Of a DNA stretch of 64,000 bases, positions 25,501-32,909 are shown piece by piece. This DNA is from Bradyrhizobium campsiandrae (lineage in GTDB: Bacteria; Pseudomonadota; Alphaproteobacteria; Rhizobiales; Xanthobacteraceae), in assembly GCF_014529705.1 (NCBI RefSeq), contig NZ_JAANIH010000046.1:1-64000 (forward strand), in the 5' to 3' direction. Every line of letters begins with the position of its first letter. The first letter of the stretch is position 1. Both the position numbers and the translations under genes were made by a program. The notes below the pieces were generated by a model. It was given only the letters and a program-made list of their open reading frames with translations, searched no databases and was not told the DNA's origin.

Positions 25501-27140
25501 ACAGGGACGGCAAGGTAGGTGAACTGGTCGGCTGCCGATGTCGCTGACGTCCCGCCCGTCGTAGTCACCCTGATGTCGACCGTGCCGGTCCCCGGCGGAG
25601 AGGTCGCGGTGATCGATGTCGCCGAATTGACGGTGAAGCCTGCCGCTGCTGTGCCGCCGAAGGTGACGGCGGTCGCCCCCGTGAAATTGGTGCCGGTGAT
25701 GGTCACCGTGGTGCCCCCCGCTATCGGTCCCACGGTCGGTGAAATCGAGGTGATCGTGGGCGAAGGAACATAGGTGAACTGATCGGCCGCCGAGGTTGCC
25801 GATGTGCCGCCAGCCGTCGTCACCCTGACATCGACCGTGCCTGTGCCGGCGGGTGAGGTCGCCGTGATCGAGGTCGCGGAGTTTACGGTGAAGCCCGTCG
25901 CAGCGGTCGCACCGAAGGTGACGGCAGTCGCCCCGGTCAGGTTGGTGCCGGTGATCGTCACCGTGGTGCCGCCGGCCCCTGGGCCTGACGTCGGCGATAT
26001 GCTGGTGACTGTCGGCGCCGCGACATAGGTGAACCGGTCCGCCGCAGAAGTGGCCGAGGTGCCACCAGCGGTGGTCACACTGACATCGACCGTCCCGGTC
26101 GCGGCCGGGGAGGTCGCAGTGATCTGGGTGGCCGAATTGACCGTGAAGCCCGTCGCTGCCGTACCGCCGAAGGCCACGGCCGTAGCACCCGTCAAGTTGG
26201 TGCCCGTGATGATCACCGTGGTTCCACCGGCTGCCGGTCCTGCGGTCGGGGAGATCGACGTCACCGTCGGCGGGGCCACGTAGGTGTAGTGGTCGGACGC
26301 CGACGTCGGCGACGTCGCGCCGTTCGTGACGGTGATATCGACCGTGCCAGCCGAGCCGGCGGGAGCGACCGCTGTGATCTGGGTGTTGGAGTTGACGGTG
26401 TAGCTCGTCGCATTGGTGGCGCCAAATTTCACGCCGGCCGCTCCGGTCGTGCCGGTGAAGCCCGTGCCGGTGATGACCACGTTGTTGCCGCCGGCCGTCG
26501 GACCCGAGGTCGGTGATATCGACGTGACGGTCGGGCCGGGCAGCGTGATGTTGGAGAACGTGATCGTCAGCCCGCTATCGGTGTTGTTAAAGACGTTGTT
26601 GAAGGCGTCGTCGGTCGAGGCGTAGTTCATGACGACGGTGTCCGAGGTCGTGGACGGCGCCTGGGTCATCGTCAGGGTGTAGGTCACGAAGTAGGTTGTT
26701 CCGCCGTTGTCGGTCGTGGTGGTGGCACCGATCGTGTATTTTCCTCCGTTGCTTCCGGTCACCGACGCGGAATCGGGGACGGATCCGTTCGTTCCCGTGA
26801 CTGGGAAGTTCACCGTTCCATTGCCGCAGGCCGTAATATAGAGGCCGCTGTTCTCGACTTGATTGTATTGAGTGACGCCAATGGGAACGAGCGTCGCGCC
26901 GGGTCCTGTTACGCCGGCCACGCTGAACGACGTCGCGACGTTCAGCTGAATATTGGAGCTGACGGTCAAGGCTGAGACGGCCGTGCAGTTAGCAGCCTCG
27001 GCGGCGGTCGTACCCCAAGCAAACAGTGCGCTTGCGGCCAAGGTCGCGGCAGTCGCGAACCTGCGAACCGCTGTGAGACCAGTACTGGCCCGACCGACTG
27101 CCCAACCAGAAATCACCAGCAATGTCGCCCCCCACGCCAT
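22512..27140 (-). CDS. Giant autotransporter with ten IPT/TIG domains
   Basis: A 1542-residue surface protein. It has an N-terminal signal peptide (to about residue 50, ending AEAA) and a roughly 150-residue head with Thr/Asn/Gly-rich strands. Ten tandem IPT/TIG immunoglobulin-like domains (about residues 203-1055) follow, each of the form SISPTSGPxxGGTxVTITGT through FTV, NSATSITATSPAG and GTVDVxVTTxGGTS. Next comes a Big_3-type Ig-like domain (SVTFTATVTGTGGTPTGTVT) and a Gly/Asp-rich linker. The last 250 residues or so are an autotransporter beta-barrel (NLLVGVVGGYENFSYTETDL, later LSPYVGVYADYYF) ending NLPFSAQ. It should be anchored in the outer membrane with the rod of Ig domains outside. 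It is divergent from the tail-collar gene cluster. Adhesion is a reasonable inference. Confidence 0.88.
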   Translation of the reverse strand: MAWGATLLVISGWAVGRASTGLTAVRRFATAATLAASALFAWGTTAAEAANCTAVSALTVSSNIQLNVATSFSVAGVTGPGATLVPIGVTQYNQVENSGLYITACGNGTVNFPVTGTNGSVPDSASVTGSNGGKYTIGATTTTDNGGTTYFVTYTLTMTQAPSTTSDTVVMNYASTDDAFNNVFNNTDSGLTITFSNITLPGPTVTSISPTSGPTAGGNNVVITGTGFTGTTGAAGVKFGATNATSYTVNSNTQITAVAPAGSAGTVDITVTNGATSPTSASDHYTYVAPPTVTSISPTAGPAAGGTTVIITGTNLTGATAVAFGGTAATGFTVNSATQITATSPAATGTVDVSVTTAGGTSATSAADRFTYVAAPTVTSISPTSGPGAGGTTVTITGTNLTGATAVTFGATAATGFTVNSATSITATSPAGTGTVDVRVTTAGGTSATSAADQFTYVPSPTITSISPTVGPIAGGTTVTITGTNFTGATAVTFGGTAAAGFTVNSATSITATSPPGTGTVDIRVTTTGGTSATSAADQFTYLAVPVVASISPTSGPLAGGTTVTITGTNFTGATAVNFGGTAAAGFTVNSATQITATSPPGIGTVDVRVTTAGGTSATSPSDQYTYVAAPSVTSISPTSGPATGGTTVTITGTGFTGATAVTFGVTAATGFTVNSATSITATSPVGTGTVDVKVTTSGGTSATSAADQYTYVAPPAVTSISPTSGPAGGGTTVTITGTSFTGATAVKFGATSATGFTVNSATSITATSPAGTGTVDVTVTTVGGTSPTSAADQFTYFATPTVSSLSPTGGPLAGGTSVTVTGTNFTGATVVKFGATNATAFTVNSATSITATSPAGTGTVDVTVTTPGGTSSTSAADQFTYAAAPAVTSIAPTAGPATGGTSVTITGTALSGATSVKFGATNAASFTVNSATSITATSPAGVGTVDVTVTTPGGTSATSAADQFNFTPAPSVASISPSSGPAGGGTPVTITGAGFTGATAVKFGSTNAASFTVNSATSITATSPAGSGTVDVTVTTVGGTSATSAGDRFTYLSSTTTTALTSSQNPSTSGQSVTFTATVTGTGGTPTGTVTFNDGGTAIGTSTLSGGVATFSTSSLTVGNHTITATYNGTPAFNPSTSPALTQSVNIPADSAKLRALQLNVTKVVAQSSGQAISGSIDSAVSEGFSDGGQFIIPGAGGIRINFAADQDDDDGRPGQSARSTASSYAGDPVSGRTGRMRGSGGRIDDAFAAIDQHLVTKAAPQRFREQKDWLFWIDLRGSGIDRWGSAPTLGNGQTQATAFGAQVNALTGLTYRVTPNLLVGVVGGYENFSYTETDLNGRLKGDGWTIGAYLGWKIIPTLRYDAAVTYSGIDYSGTAGTAQGNFTGQRWMFSTGLTGSYNWYSLYLEPSLKVYTLWERENAYVDTLGTQQAARRFATGRASAGNKLSYPIAWLDNALLSPYVGVYADYYFTQDDAAAIIAGGGVPLASTPLLQGWSARVTGGVGARLASGASVGVGAELGGIGGNTQIWTFTGRANLPFSAQ
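23975..26534 (-). repeat. Ten tandem ~255-bp repeats encoding IPT/TIG domains
   Basis: Within the autotransporter, ten consecutive units repeat with a period of 255 bases (85 residues). The first, N-terminal unit is slightly longer (about 264). Internal copies are very similar at DNA level, so unequal recombination could change copy number. They also create long antisense frames on the plus strand that are not genes. Confidence 0.85.
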
Positions 27141-27547
27141 CCCTGCCGGTCGTTTTGGCGCCTGGAAGGGGCCACGACTCTAAAAGCTATGATTGTATTG
27201 GATGTCTATACAATTTCCCGGCGGAGGCGTCCGTGCACAAATCAGGGAACCCGAGTGCGCTCGCGACATTTCGCGTTAGAGTGGTACATTTGCAACATTT
27301 TCCCCTCGACGATCGTGGGGCAGGGAAGAGATCTACGCATGAAAGGCAGAGACTTCGGCGATGCAATGCAGCCGCATGGCAAGTTCTCGAGCGTAACTGG
27401 CTTGACCCGATGTCCATGTTGGAATAACAATCTAAAGGCGAATATTGATAGCAACAAATCCATTTGGTTTAACGCCAAGCCGCGCGCTGCCTTCAGCTTT
27501 CGAGAGGCCGTGCACAAGAACGGATGGCGCACTGCTGGGGGTAGGAC
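27141..27547. other. Divergent intergenic region, autotransporter / tail-collar cluster
   Basis: About 400 bases between the two divergent transcripts, more AT-rich than the flanking DNA. It presumably holds both promoters. A 251-codon plus-strand frame from 27189 runs out of frame across the tail-collar gene and is not convincing. No operator palindrome is obvious. Confidence 0.4.
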
Positions 27548-28087
27548 ATGCCATTTCAACCGGTATTGGGGCAGATCATGCCGTTCGCCGGCGCGGTCGT
27601 GCCGCGTGGATGGGCGTTGTGCAATGGCGCGCTGCTGGCCATTTCGACCAATCAAGCGTTGTTCTCGCTGCTCGGCACTTACTACGGCGGCGATGGCGTC
27701 AGGACGTTTGGGCTGCCAGATCTGCGCGGCCGCGCAATCCTGGGGTCGACAGGCAATAGTGGCCAATATCCGGTCGGCACGATCAGCGGCACGACCACGG
27801 TCACGCTGTCGGTTCAGCAACTGCCGGCGCACACCCACGGCATTCAGGCGACGACCACCTCCGGCAGCGGAAGGGGCGCATCCCCGCTCAACAACCTCTT
27901 CGCCACGAACACGGCAGGGGCTACCCCGGCGAAGATATTCCTGACGGCGGGCAGCGCTGAAACCGCGCTCGCGCAATCAACCAACGTGACGAACGACGGC
28001 GGTGGGACGCCCCACAACAATATGCAGCCCTACCTTACGATCAGCTACCTGATCGCCATGCAGGGACTCTATCCCTCGCGCAATTAA
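27548..28087 (+). CDS. Phage tail collar domain protein (MdpB-like), first of three
   Basis: A 179-residue protein with the tail-collar signature: IMPFAGAVVPRGWALCNGAL, LFSLLGTYYGGDGVRTFGLP, then DLRGRAILGS. The second half (LPAHTHGIQATTTSGSGRGA, ending PHNNMQPYLTISYLIAMQGL and YPSRN) is the conserved C-terminal half of microcystin-dependent-protein (MdpB)-like sequences. No signal peptide is present. The start follows GGGGGTAGG. Phage short tail fibres use this fold for receptor-facing collars, but this chromosomal subfamily has no established role. It is the first of four co-directional genes. Confidence 0.88.
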   Translation: MPFQPVLGQIMPFAGAVVPRGWALCNGALLAISTNQALFSLLGTYYGGDGVRTFGLPDLRGRAILGSTGNSGQYPVGTISGTTTVTLSVQQLPAHTHGIQATTTSGSGRGASPLNNLFATNTAGATPAKIFLTAGSAETALAQSTNVTNDGGGTPHNNMQPYLTISYLIAMQGLYPSRN

Positions 28088-28193
28088 TCCGCACGGACGT
28101 TCCGGCCGCTGCGCTGGAAGCATTGATGCCATCCTGCTTGTGAGCCGGTTCTAACGGGCCATGCCGGCACAGCCGAATGAAAGGACGCAGTGT

Positions 28194-28721
28194 ATGTCAG
28201 ATCCCTTTATCGGCGAAATTCGTCTGTTCGGTTTTCCCAGAGTACCCACCGGCTGGTTGGCTTGTGACGGCTCGTCGGTGTCGATCGCTCAATATCAGGT
28301 GCTCTTTGCCGTGATCGGCACCACCTACGGCGGCGATGGGCAGCAGACGTTCAAACTGCCTGACCTGCGCGGGCGCGTTCCGATCGGACAGGGGCAGGGG
28401 CCGAGCCTTCCAAACTACACGCTCGGACAGCCCGGTGGAGAGGATATGCACACGCTTCTCGAATCCGAGATGCCCTCGCACAGTCACGGCCTGACGTCCT
28501 CCACTGCCACAGCGACGATCGTAACGCCCGGACCTACCGTGCATCTGGCCACCGCATCGAGCGGCAATTTGTATGCGCCGGTGGCAAACGCGGCGCCATA
28601 CGAAGCCATGGCGGCATGTGTGCTACCCGCCGGCCAAAGCGCGCCGCACAACAACATCATGCCGACCGTCGTTGCGAATTACTGCATCTGCTTTGAAGGC
28701 ATCTTCCCTTCGGGGAGTTAG
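28194..28721 (+). CDS. Phage tail collar domain protein, second of three
   Basis: A 175-residue paralogue read from ATG 28194 (AAAGGA upstream); the frame is open 33 bases further, but paralogue three starts at the same MSDP position. The signature reads FGFPRVPTGWLACDGSSVSI, then LFAVIGTTYGGDGQQTFKLP and DLRGRVPIGQG. The C-terminal half has MPSHSHGLTS and PHNNIMPTVVANYCICFEGI. It is 106 bases after the first copy and 46 before the third. Confidence 0.88.
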   Translation: MSDPFIGEIRLFGFPRVPTGWLACDGSSVSIAQYQVLFAVIGTTYGGDGQQTFKLPDLRGRVPIGQGQGPSLPNYTLGQPGGEDMHTLLESEMPSHSHGLTSSTATATIVTPGPTVHLATASSGNLYAPVANAAPYEAMAACVLPAGQSAPHNNIMPTVVANYCICFEGIFPSGS

Positions 28722-28767
28722 CACCGCTTCGTGCCGGATCCGGCATTGTTTGTCATGGGAGGCCTAA

Positions 28768-29310
28768 GTGTCAGATCCTTATGTCGGTGAAATTCAGGCG
28801 TTTCCGTTTCCGTTCGCGACCGGCGGCTTCAACAGCGCCTGGCTGCCGTGCTTTGGCCAACTCTTGCCCATCCAGCAATACACTCCATTGTTCGCGCTCA
28901 TCGGCACGTTTTACGGTGGCAACGGCACGACGAATTTCGCGCTCCCCAATCTCTCGGGCAGCATCACCAACAGCCAGGGGAGTGGACCCGGCCTCCAGCC
29001 TCGCGTGCTCGGAGAGACGCTCGGCAGCGCAACCGTCGCGCTGACGTCGCAGACGATGCCGATGCACCGACATGGCCTCCAGTTGGGATCCAAAGCAGCG
29101 GCGAACGCCGCGCCCGGTCCCGGTACGGCCTCCAACATGGCGGCGATCGACCCGGCCTTCAACGGCTTCGTGGCGCCGCCCGCCAACACGACGCTAGCGC
29201 CCAACGCAATGGCCCTGACCGGCCAGTCGCTGGCCCACGACAACACCCAGCCGACCCAGGCGATCGTCTGGTGCATTGCCTATGCCGGCATCTTCCCGTC
29301 GTTCCCCTGA
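28768..29310 (+). CDS. Phage tail collar domain protein, third of three
   Basis: A 180-residue paralogue starting at GTG 28768 with GGGAGG seven bases upstream. Motifs are FNSAWLPCFGQLLPI, LFALIGTFYGGNGTTNFALP, then NLSGSITNSQG, MPMHRHGLQL and THE-like end QPTQAIVWCIAYAGIFPSFP. The LPDLRGR motif of its neighbours is degenerate (LPNLSGS). The acetyltransferase gene follows after 20 bases. Confidence 0.88.
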   Translation: MSDPYVGEIQAFPFPFATGGFNSAWLPCFGQLLPIQQYTPLFALIGTFYGGNGTTNFALPNLSGSITNSQGSGPGLQPRVLGETLGSATVALTSQTMPMHRHGLQLGSKAAANAAPGPGTASNMAAIDPAFNGFVAPPANTTLAPNAMALTGQSLAHDNTQPTQAIVWCIAYAGIFPSFP

Positions 29311-29330
29311 GAACGAAGGGGCTTATCTCG

Positions 29331-29870
29331 TTGAGCGCCGAGACGACGCTGATCCACCCGCGCGATCCCGCGACGCGTCTCAGGCCGGCCGCAGCCGCGG
29401 ATGAAATCTTCGTCCGGAGGCTCTTCAAGGCCGTCCGGGCCGAGCAGTTCGCCTCGGCCAATCTGCCGGCCGAGCTTCTCGACAGGTTGCTGGAGCAGCA
29501 GCTTCGCGCCCAGAACGCAGGATATGCGGCTCGATTTCCGGACGCCGCATCACTGATCGTGGTCCATGACGAGATCCCGGTTGGACGCCTCATTGTTCGT
29601 GCCAGCCGGGACAGTTGGCGGGTCGTCGACATCGCGCTCCTGCCGGAGGCGCAGGGGCGAGGCATTGGTGCCGATCTCGTCGAGGCGATGGCCGGCGCGG
29701 CTGAGCAAGCCGGGGCAGGTGAGCTCAACCTGTCCGTGCGCACCGCTAACGCTGCCGCACGGCGCCTGTATGCCCGACTCGGCTTCACGGAAATCGGCGA
29801 CGATGGTGCTTACGTCGCGATGAAGCGGCGGTTGACGGCGGGCGCCGTCAACCCGGCATGCTCTCCTTGA
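29331..29870 (+). CDS. GNAT family N-acetyltransferase
   Basis: A 179-residue protein read from TTG 29331 (AAGGGG about nine bases upstream); the frame is open further upstream only inside the previous gene. It shows the GNAT fold: IFVRRLFKAVRAEQFASANL, VDIALLPEAQGRGIGADLVE (the acetyl-CoA-binding Q/RGxGxG loop), then LNLSVRTANAAARRLYARLG and FTEIGDD. It is the last gene of the tail-collar cluster and its end overlaps the convergent hydrolase gene by 23 bases. The constant association of such an enzyme with tail-collar genes, which I recall from other proteobacteria, suggests that it modifies them or their partner. Confidence 0.88.
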   Translation: MSAETTLIHPRDPATRLRPAAAADEIFVRRLFKAVRAEQFASANLPAELLDRLLEQQLRAQNAGYAARFPDAASLIVVHDEIPVGRLIVRASRDSWRVVDIALLPEAQGRGIGADLVEAMAGAAEQAGAGELNLSVRTANAAARRLYARLGFTEIGDDGAYVAMKRRLTAGAVNPACSP

Positions 29871-30804
29871 GAAATTTCACCAGCGCGGCGTTGACTTCCT
29901 CGGGTCGCTCCTGCTGCACCCAATGGCCGGCGCCGTCGATGATCAGCCTTCGCGTGAGATTGGGCAGCACGCGCTCCAGCTCGTTGACACGCTTTGAACC
30001 GATCAGGCCGGTGATGACGGCGTCCCGCGCGCCGGCGATGAAGAGGGAGGGCTGATGGATCTGCGCGTCCTGCCAGGGCGCGGTCAGCTCCCAATTGCGA
30101 TCGATGTTGCGATACCAGTTCAGCCCGCCGCGGAAGCCGGACTTGCGGAAGGCTTCGGTGAAGTGAGCAAGATCGTTTTCGCTGAGCCACGCCGGAAGCG
30201 GCTCCTCGCCCGACGCATGGCCGAGAAAGCCCTTGCCCTCCTGCACGAACATGGCGGCGTCGGGGTCGGCAAGCCCGCGTCCTGCAAGCACGATGCGCAT
30301 GGTGCGCGCGACGTCATGTTCGAACTCGGCCTCCGCGACCCCAGGCGTCTGGAAGTACTGCCAGTAAAAGTTGGTGATGCCGCCCTGCCGCAGCAGGTCG
30401 AGAGGCTTGCCGCGGCCGCGGAACGGCGGCGGCACGCTGAGGCCGGCCACCGCCGTGAAGATATCGGGACGAAAGAGAGCCGCATGCCAGGCAACCGGCG
30501 CGCCCCAATCGTGGCCGACCACCATCGCCTTGGTCTCGCCGAGCGCCTGGACCAGGCCGACCACGTCGCCGACCAGATCAAAGATCGAATAGGCGGTGAG
30601 GTCAGCGGGTGCCGCGCTCTGGCCGAAGCCGCGCATGTCAGGCGCCACGACATGATAGCCGGCGGCCGCCAGCGCCGGGATCTGGTGCCGCCAGGAATAC
30701 GACAGTTCCGGCCAACCGTGGCACAGCACCACCAGCGGCCCCTGACCGGCCTCGCGAATGGAGAGGTCGATCCCATTGGCCTTGATCACGCGGGTGGTGG
30801 ACAT
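29848..30804 (-). CDS. Alpha/beta hydrolase, epoxide-hydrolase-like
   Basis: A 318-residue cytoplasmic alpha/beta hydrolase. The oxyanion motif is HGWPELSYSWRHQIPALAAA, the nucleophile elbow GHDWGAPVAW (Asp nucleophile, as in epoxide hydrolases and haloalkane dehalogenases) and the catalytic His is in GAGHWVQQERPEEVN. The HGxP oxyanion motif favours epoxide hydrolase. The start ATG at 30804 gives MSTTRVIKANGIDLSIREAG; the longer frame to 30927 has no support. It is convergent with the GNAT gene. Confidence 0.9.
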   Translation of the reverse strand: MSTTRVIKANGIDLSIREAGQGPLVVLCHGWPELSYSWRHQIPALAAAGYHVVAPDMRGFGQSAAPADLTAYSIFDLVGDVVGLVQALGETKAMVVGHDWGAPVAWHAALFRPDIFTAVAGLSVPPPFRGRGKPLDLLRQGGITNFYWQYFQTPGVAEAEFEHDVARTMRIVLAGRGLADPDAAMFVQEGKGFLGHASGEEPLPAWLSENDLAHFTEAFRKSGFRGGLNWYRNIDRNWELTAPWQDAQIHQPSLFIAGARDAVITGLIGSKRVNELERVLPNLTRRLIIDGAGHWVQQERPEEVNAALVKFLKESMPG

Positions 30805-30957
30805 CGCTTTTCCGCCTTGTTCCAGGGGTTTGCTCGAAAAACATGAGGTGCCACGATAGGGATGCGACGAGAATCGTGCAATCTCCTTGGCAAGCGCCGG
30901 TCCTCGTGTTGTTCGCACCGGTTCCATTTGTTAGAACGCCGCTCTCAGGGCTTCACC

Positions 30958-32220
30958 ATGGCATCTCGTCTCTTCTCGCTCCGCCAGACCGGGTTCACAG
31001 CCGGAGCGCTGGTGCGCGGCCTGATCGCGACGCTTCTCGCCGTGAGCCTCAGTTCGGGCGGGGTGCTCTATGCCGCCAACCAGAGCGTCCAGGGCGCCAA
31101 AAAGACCGAGGATGCAGGCTTTGACGGCGACGCTCCGACCGCGATCCTGATCGAGGCCTCCAGCGGCAGCGTGCTGTTCGAGAAGAATGCCGACGAGCTC
31201 CGCGCGCCCTCCAGCATGATGAAGCTTGTGACCGCGGAAGTCGTGTTCAACGCGATCAAGAAGGGCGACATCAAGCTGACCGACGAGTATCGGATCAGCG
31301 AGAACGCTTGGCGCAAGGGCGGCGCTCCCTCCGGCGGCTCGACCATGTTCGCGGCGATCAACAGCAAGGTCTCGGTCGATGACCTCTTGCATGGCGCAAT
31401 CATCCAGAGCGGCAACGACGCCTGTATCGCGCTCGCTGAAGGCATCGCCGGCAACGAGCGGATCTTTGCGTCCGACTTCATGACCAAGCGCGCCCGTGAG
31501 CTGGGCATGACCAAGTCGACCTTTGGCAATTCCAACGGTTTGCCCGATCCCGGCAACAAGATGACGGTGCGCGAGCTCGGCATTCTCGCGCGCCATATCA
31601 TCCTGGACTTCCCCGAATTCTACAAAATTTTCGGCGAGAAGGAGTTCACCTGGAACAAGATCCGCCAGCCCAACCGCAATCCGCTCCTCAACGCGCTCGA
31701 AGGCGCCGACGGACTGAAGACGGGCTACACCAAGGAGGGCGGCTACGGCATGGTCGGCTCGGCGGTGCAGAACGGCACGCGGCTGATCGTCGTCGTCAAC
31801 GGGCTGGAAGATCCCGAGGACCGCGCCACAGAAGCCAAGAAGATGCTGGAATGGGGCTTTCGCAATTTCGAGACCCGCGCGCTGATCGCGGCCGATCAGC
31901 CCGTCGGCTACGCCAAGGTGTTCGGCGGTGAGAGCCGCTCGGTGAAGCTCGTTGCGAAAGAGCCCGTGAAGGTGATGGTGCACAAGAGCGGCGGCGACAA
32001 GCTGATCGCGCGCATCGTCTATCGCGGCCCGGTGCGCGCGCCGGTCCAGGCCGGCCAGCAGGTCGGCGTGGTCAGGGTCTGGCGCAGCGGCAACATCGCG
32101 GTCGAGACCCCGGTCTATGCGGCCGAGTCGATCGGCACCGGCTCGACCATGCGGCGTGCGATCGACGGCGCCAGCGAGCTCGTGATCGGCATGTTCCGCG
32201 CAGGCGCCGAGAAGCTCTGA
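30958..32220 (+). CDS. D-alanyl-D-alanine carboxypeptidase (PBP5/6 type)
   Basis: A 420-residue low-molecular-weight penicillin-binding protein. It has an N-terminal signal (LIATLLAVSLSSGGVLYA), the three active-site motifs SMMK (Ser86 to Lys89), SGN (151-153) and KTG (254-256), and the C-terminal PBP5 domain with an amphipathic anchor at the end. It trims the terminal D-Ala from peptidoglycan stem peptides in the periplasm. The ATG at 30958 is chosen because it starts the signal region. It is followed by tmk after two bases and probably leads that operon. Confidence 0.94.
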   Translation: MASRLFSLRQTGFTAGALVRGLIATLLAVSLSSGGVLYAANQSVQGAKKTEDAGFDGDAPTAILIEASSGSVLFEKNADELRAPSSMMKLVTAEVVFNAIKKGDIKLTDEYRISENAWRKGGAPSGGSTMFAAINSKVSVDDLLHGAIIQSGNDACIALAEGIAGNERIFASDFMTKRARELGMTKSTFGNSNGLPDPGNKMTVRELGILARHIILDFPEFYKIFGEKEFTWNKIRQPNRNPLLNALEGADGLKTGYTKEGGYGMVGSAVQNGTRLIVVVNGLEDPEDRATEAKKMLEWGFRNFETRALIAADQPVGYAKVFGGESRSVKLVAKEPVKVMVHKSGGDKLIARIVYRGPVRAPVQAGQQVGVVRVWRSGNIAVETPVYAAESIGTGSTMRRAIDGASELVIGMFRAGAEKL

Positions 32221-32222
32221 TC

Positions 32223-32909
32223 ATGAGTGAGAGCAAGGGACAGCGGCCGTCTGGACGCGGACGTTTCATCACCTTTGAAGGCGGCGAGGGGGCCGGCAAG
32301 TCGACCCAAATCAGGAAGCTCGCCGATCGCCTCAATGCGGCGAGGCTCAGGACGCTCGTCACCCGCGAGCCCGGCGGCTCGCCGGGCGCCGAGATCATGC
32401 GGCATCTGGTGCTGTCGGGAATGGGCAAGCTGCTCGGGCCCGAGGCCGAGACGCTGCTGTTCGCGGCCGCCCGCGACGACCATGTTCGCACCGTGATCGA
32501 GCCGGCGCTGAAGCAGGGCGTCTGGGTGCTGTGCGACCGTTTTGCCGATTCGACCCGGGCCTATCAGGGCAGCCTTGGCAGAGTGCCGGCCGGACTGATC
32601 AACGCCATGCAGCGCGTGACGATCGGCGATCTCAAGCCCGATCTCACCATTATTCTCGACCTGCCGGTCGAGATCGGCCTGGCACGCGCGGCGGCGCGGC
32701 GCGGCAGCGGCACGCCCGACCGGTTCGAGGGCGAGAAGCTCGCTTTTCATCAGGGCCTGCGCGAAGCCTATCGCAAGATCGCCGCAGACGAACCCACACG
32801 CTGCGTGCTGATCGACGCCGATTCCGATCCCGACACGGTTGCGGGCCGCGTCTGGACGACGCTTCGCGACCGTTTCCTGCCGACGCCGGCCTCGGTGGTC
32901 TCGGCATGA
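32223..32909 (+). CDS. tmk: Thymidylate kinase
   Basis: A 228-residue P-loop kinase making dTDP from dTMP. Motifs are the P-loop FEGGEGAGKSTQIRKL, TREPGGSPGAE (the DR/PGG binding motif) and DRFADSTRAYQG; the LID region contains ARRGSGTPDRFEGE. It is typical of bacterial TMK in size and order. Its stop overlaps the start of holB (ATGA). Confidence 0.96.
   Translation: MSESKGQRPSGRGRFITFEGGEGAGKSTQIRKLADRLNAARLRTLVTREPGGSPGAEIMRHLVLSGMGKLLGPEAETLLFAAARDDHVRTVIEPALKQGVWVLCDRFADSTRAYQGSLGRVPAGLINAMQRVTIGDLKPDLTIILDLPVEIGLARAAARRGSGTPDRFEGEKLAFHQGLREAYRKIAADEPTRCVLIDADSDPDTVAGRVWTTLRDRFLPTPASVVSA

Noticed and set aside
23975..26534. CRISPR array
   Set aside because: The repeats are 255 bases long, contiguous and in frame, with no spacers. 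They are protein domain repeats. No CRISPR array was seen anywhere.
24010..26625. Many Val/Pro-rich plus-strand open frames
   Set aside because: They are antisense shadows of the IPT/TIG repeats. Their repeated composition follows the repeat period and they lack ribosome binding sites.
27189..27944. 251-codon plus-strand frame across the tail-collar start
   Set aside because: It runs out of frame over the first tail-collar gene and has no recognisable domain.
27548..29310. Prophage
   Set aside because: Only tail-collar domain proteins are present. No capsid, portal, terminase, lysis or integrase gene lies nearby.
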